Assembly: GCA_030627725.1 (NCBI GenBank) | Contig: DAOVSZ010000139.1 | Coordinates: forward strand, 1 to 7,252 | Direction of reading: 5' to 3' | DNA from: Desulfobulbaceae bacterium | Lineage (GTDB): Bacteria; Desulfobacterota; Desulfobulbia; Desulfobulbales; DAOVSZ01 | Length of the DNA: 7,252 bases | Shown: in pieces, positions 5,091 to 7,252 of the stretch | How the letters are laid out: each line of letters opens with the position of its first letter | Position numbering within the stretch: position 1 is the first letter of the stretch | Made by a program: the position numbers and the translations under genes | Notes under the pieces: generated by a model | Seen by the model: the letters and a program-made list of their open reading frames with translations, nothing else | What the model was told of the DNA's origin: nothing | The model's database searches: none

Positions 5091-7166
5091 ATGTCCGAAG
5101 ATCTTGAAAAATTAATAACAATTACCCTCAAGATTGAGGGATTTTCTCTCGCATTCTCTGAAGACAGCGGTGAGATTGATCCTAAAGAACTGCTTACCTA
5201 TATAAAAAAGCTCCACATCCCAAATATAAAAATCGAAGCGGTAAAGAAGGCCTATGGCGAGTCAAAGGGGAAGCCGTATCTCTTTGCCCCCGGGCTTATA
5301 GAATCCCAGGCTGCGGCAGCCCCGGCAGCACACTTTCGGCCAACGCGTTGGCTTCGACCCCCACTAAGCCCGAACACCCCTCTCTCCATGGCAAAAACCG
5401 TTCTTATCGTTGACTCTTCAGACAACATGATAAAGGTATTTAAATCAGCATTTTCCAAGGCAAAAGTCAAGGTGTTGTTTGCCAACCAACCGGATGTCTT
5501 TATAAAGATGATGTCGTCCGAAAGACCTGATCTGATTCTCCTGGCTGCCAAGATGGGGAAGAAGGACAGCGGCCAACTTTCAGCCAGGATCAGGACCTCT
5601 CCAAAGCATGTTCATGTGCCGGTTATCATGTATTCGGGGTCACGTCCGAGACAGGAGATAATCCGTCTTTTTGATACAGGCATAACCGATTATCTGGTGA
5701 TGCCTGTCAATATGAACTCCTATCAGTCCAAGATTCAGAATGTGCTGGCACAGGTGCGGAAAACAATTTCAAGCGGCAGTCAGGTGATGCTGAAACCCAT
5801 GGCAAAGGCCCCAGCGGCGGCTACCGCCAAACCAACGGCCAAGAAGGGTGAGGCGATTGAAATTGAGGCCGTGGCGCCGGAAGAACAGACCATCCAGATC
5901 AGAGACCTTTTGAAAAAGGTGACCAGCATCCTTGCCATGCCGCACATCCTGGAAAGGGTGATGAAGATATCCGGGGACTCAACCTCAGGGGCCAAAGAGC
6001 TCGCCCAGGCCGTGGAATCTGATACGGCAACGGTCAGTGTGGTGCTGAAAAAGGCAAATTCGGCCTATTTCGGCAAAGGCGAGCCGATCAAGAGTGTTCA
6101 GGAGGCAATTGTCAGGATTGGTTTAAACGAGATCAAGACCCTTGTTCTGGGCTTAAGCGTTGTCAAAAATTTTTCAAAAGAACAGAAGTCAAACGGCTTT
6201 GACCGGATGGATTTCTGGAAACACTCCCTTGCAACAGCAATACTCTCAAAAATATTTGCAGAACAGGTTAAATACAACCCGGCGGAAGAGATGTTTCTGG
6301 CCGGTCTGATTCATGACCTTGGCAAGATCATCCTTGATGAGCATGCCAACCCGCCATATGCCGATATCGTGATGAATGCGATATCAAACCGGTCGCCGCT
6401 GTATAATGCAGAGAGAGAGACCCTGAATTTCACACATGTCGATGTGGGCAAGGCGATTGTCACACACTGGAAATTCCCTGACAGCCTGATCTCCGCAGTG
6501 GCCCGGCATCATACCCCTGAAGCGCGGCAGAAAGAAAAAAGCAAGCCCCAGGAGCTTCTGCAGGCACGCCTTGTCTATATTGCCAACCTGTTGTCAAAGG
6601 CCTTGGGGGTCGGGAGCGGCGGTGACATGTCCATTCACGAGTTGCCGCTTTCGTCATGGGTAAAAACATTCCAGCACGTGACCTTTGATTCGGACACCCA
6701 GACAAGGTTCCATAAAGAGCTTGCCGAGGTCGGTGAATTTCTTGACCTGGGAGCGGACATTACCGGTTTCGGACTCAAGTCCGGCGAAGGGCTGCCGGAA
6801 GTAACGCTGATTGATCCCTTGATGGACGTAAGATTACTGAATGTGACAAAGATCCACCTTGAAGTCACAGGCTTTCAAGTCCAGACCCTGCTCAAAGAAA
6901 GCGAGTTACAAAAACCAGCTGCGGACAAACGCACCGCGGTCTGTGTGCTCCTTGACAGCTATGACAAGATCGACGCATCGTGGAAAAAGATCCAGGAAAA
7001 AATTTCCAACGACTCTCCGTATGTTTTTATCGTCCCTGCGACGGAAAAGAGGCTCCAGGAAAAGCTCAAATTGCCTGAGCGACCTGAATTTTTTGTCGAC
7101 AATCAGACATTGCTGTACGAGCCGTTTGATGTCAGCGAGCTGCATAATGCCTTGCAACTCAGCTGA
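5091..7166 (+). CDS. HDOD-domain signalling protein with flanking pseudo-receiver domains
   Basis: A 691-residue cytosolic protein. Residues 1-70 form a small domain (DPKELLTYIKKLHI, then KGKPYLFAPG) faintly like the N-terminal part of FapA/DUF342 proteins. An Ala/Pro-rich linker (74-98) leads to a receiver-like domain (100-225) that lacks phosphotransfer residues: the phospho-Asp position is Ala (LILLAAKM) and the usual Lys before Pro is Met (YLVMPV). A second low-complexity linker (234-262) precedes the HDOD domain (about 268-480). It carries H378, the HD pair H408-D409 in GLIHDLGKI, H449, H459 and RHH (472-474), so the HD metal set seems kept. Residues 614-691 look like another degenerate receiver, with Glu in LLYEPFDVSEL where Lys is usual. 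HDOD proteins often act in motility, c-di-GMP or stress signalling; the role here is unknown. The frame extends upstream to 4920, but those 57 codons cover the palindromic leader, so the ATG at 5091 is preferred; its ribosome site (TGGA) is weak. Confidence 0.9.
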   Translation: MSEDLEKLITITLKIEGFSLAFSEDSGEIDPKELLTYIKKLHIPNIKIEAVKKAYGESKGKPYLFAPGLIESQAAAAPAAHFRPTRWLRPPLSPNTPLSMAKTVLIVDSSDNMIKVFKSAFSKAKVKVLFANQPDVFIKMMSSERPDLILLAAKMGKKDSGQLSARIRTSPKHVHVPVIMYSGSRPRQEIIRLFDTGITDYLVMPVNMNSYQSKIQNVLAQVRKTISSGSQVMLKPMAKAPAAATAKPTAKKGEAIEIEAVAPEEQTIQIRDLLKKVTSILAMPHILERVMKISGDSTSGAKELAQAVESDTATVSVVLKKANSAYFGKGEPIKSVQEAIVRIGLNEIKTLVLGLSVVKNFSKEQKSNGFDRMDFWKHSLATAILSKIFAEQVKYNPAEEMFLAGLIHDLGKIILDEHANPPYADIVMNAISNRSPLYNAERETLNFTHVDVGKAIVTHWKFPDSLISAVARHHTPEARQKEKSKPQELLQARLVYIANLLSKALGVGSGGDMSIHELPLSSWVKTFQHVTFDSDTQTRFHKELAEVGEFLDLGADITGFGLKSGEGLPEVTLIDPLMDVRLLNVTKIHLEVTGFQVQTLLKESELQKPAADKRTAVCVLLDSYDKIDASWKKIQEKISNDSPYVFIVPATEKRLQEKLKLPERPEFFVDNQTLLYEPFDVSELHNALQLS

Positions 7167-7170
7167 GCAT

Positions 7171-7252
7171 TTATAGAGAAAGAAGCTCTACGTCCCCCCA
7201 TCCCCCGATTTTTTCATCTCGTATGATGACCACCCCCTGAATTCCCGGAACA
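7171..7252 (-). CDS. Possible C-terminal end of a convergent gene, cut by window edge
   Basis: On the minus strand a frame enters at the right edge and ends at TAA (7171-7173), giving about 26 residues: VPGIQGVVIIRDEK followed by IGGWGDVELLSL. The composition looks protein-like (a beta strand followed by acidic and glycine residues). The stop lies only 4 bases from the HDOD stop, which suits tightly convergent genes. A frame this short is open by chance fairly often, and no family is recognised. Confidence 0.3.
   Translation of the reverse strand, partial: VPGIQGVVIIRDEKIGGWGDVELLSL

Overview
The window looks like bacterial chromosome from a Gram-negative organism. The gene families suggest Desulfobacterota (the former Deltaproteobacteria): TPR-tailed O-antigen-ligase-like proteins, a HDOD protein flanked by degenerate receiver domains, and a tRNA-Arg with encoded CCA. 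That placement is an inference from gene style, not from a marker gene.

Left half (1-3606): a same-strand tandem array of paralogous polytopic membrane proteins of the O-antigen ligase/polymerase type (Wzy_C fold), each ending in a soluble TPR-like tail. The first copy is cut by the left window edge. The second is complete and starts inside the stop region of the first. A third copy follows at once but survives only as its first two membrane segments, then runs into unrelated sequence and stops just before the tRNA. It is best read as a decayed remnant.

Middle (3607-3683): tRNA-Arg(TCT), complete with CCA. It lies between the glycan-assembly array and a signalling pair.

Right half (3725-7166): two divergently transcribed signalling genes. 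On the minus strand is a diguanylate cyclase with an N-terminal PAS-like sensory region and an AGEEF active site. On the plus strand is a multidomain HDOD protein: a small N-terminal domain, a pseudo-receiver, HDOD with an HD-type histidine/aspartate set, and a C-terminal degenerate receiver-like domain. The cyclase makes c-di-GMP; HDOD proteins usually act as signalling scaffolds. A functional link between the two is inferred only from their adjacency.

The gap between them (4775-5090) is the most unusual part. An extended -10 promoter candidate is followed by about 190 nt of leader. The leader holds one hairpin and then a 113-nt unit bounded by 23-nt imperfect inverted repeats with internal hairpins, one of which has a mutually exclusive alternative. 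The unit ends 9 nt before the HDOD start codon. It could be a small palindromic mobile repeat (MITE- or REP-like), a regulatory RNA leader, or the first recruited as the second.

At the right edge, a short minus-strand frame open to the window end may be the C-terminus of a convergent gene.
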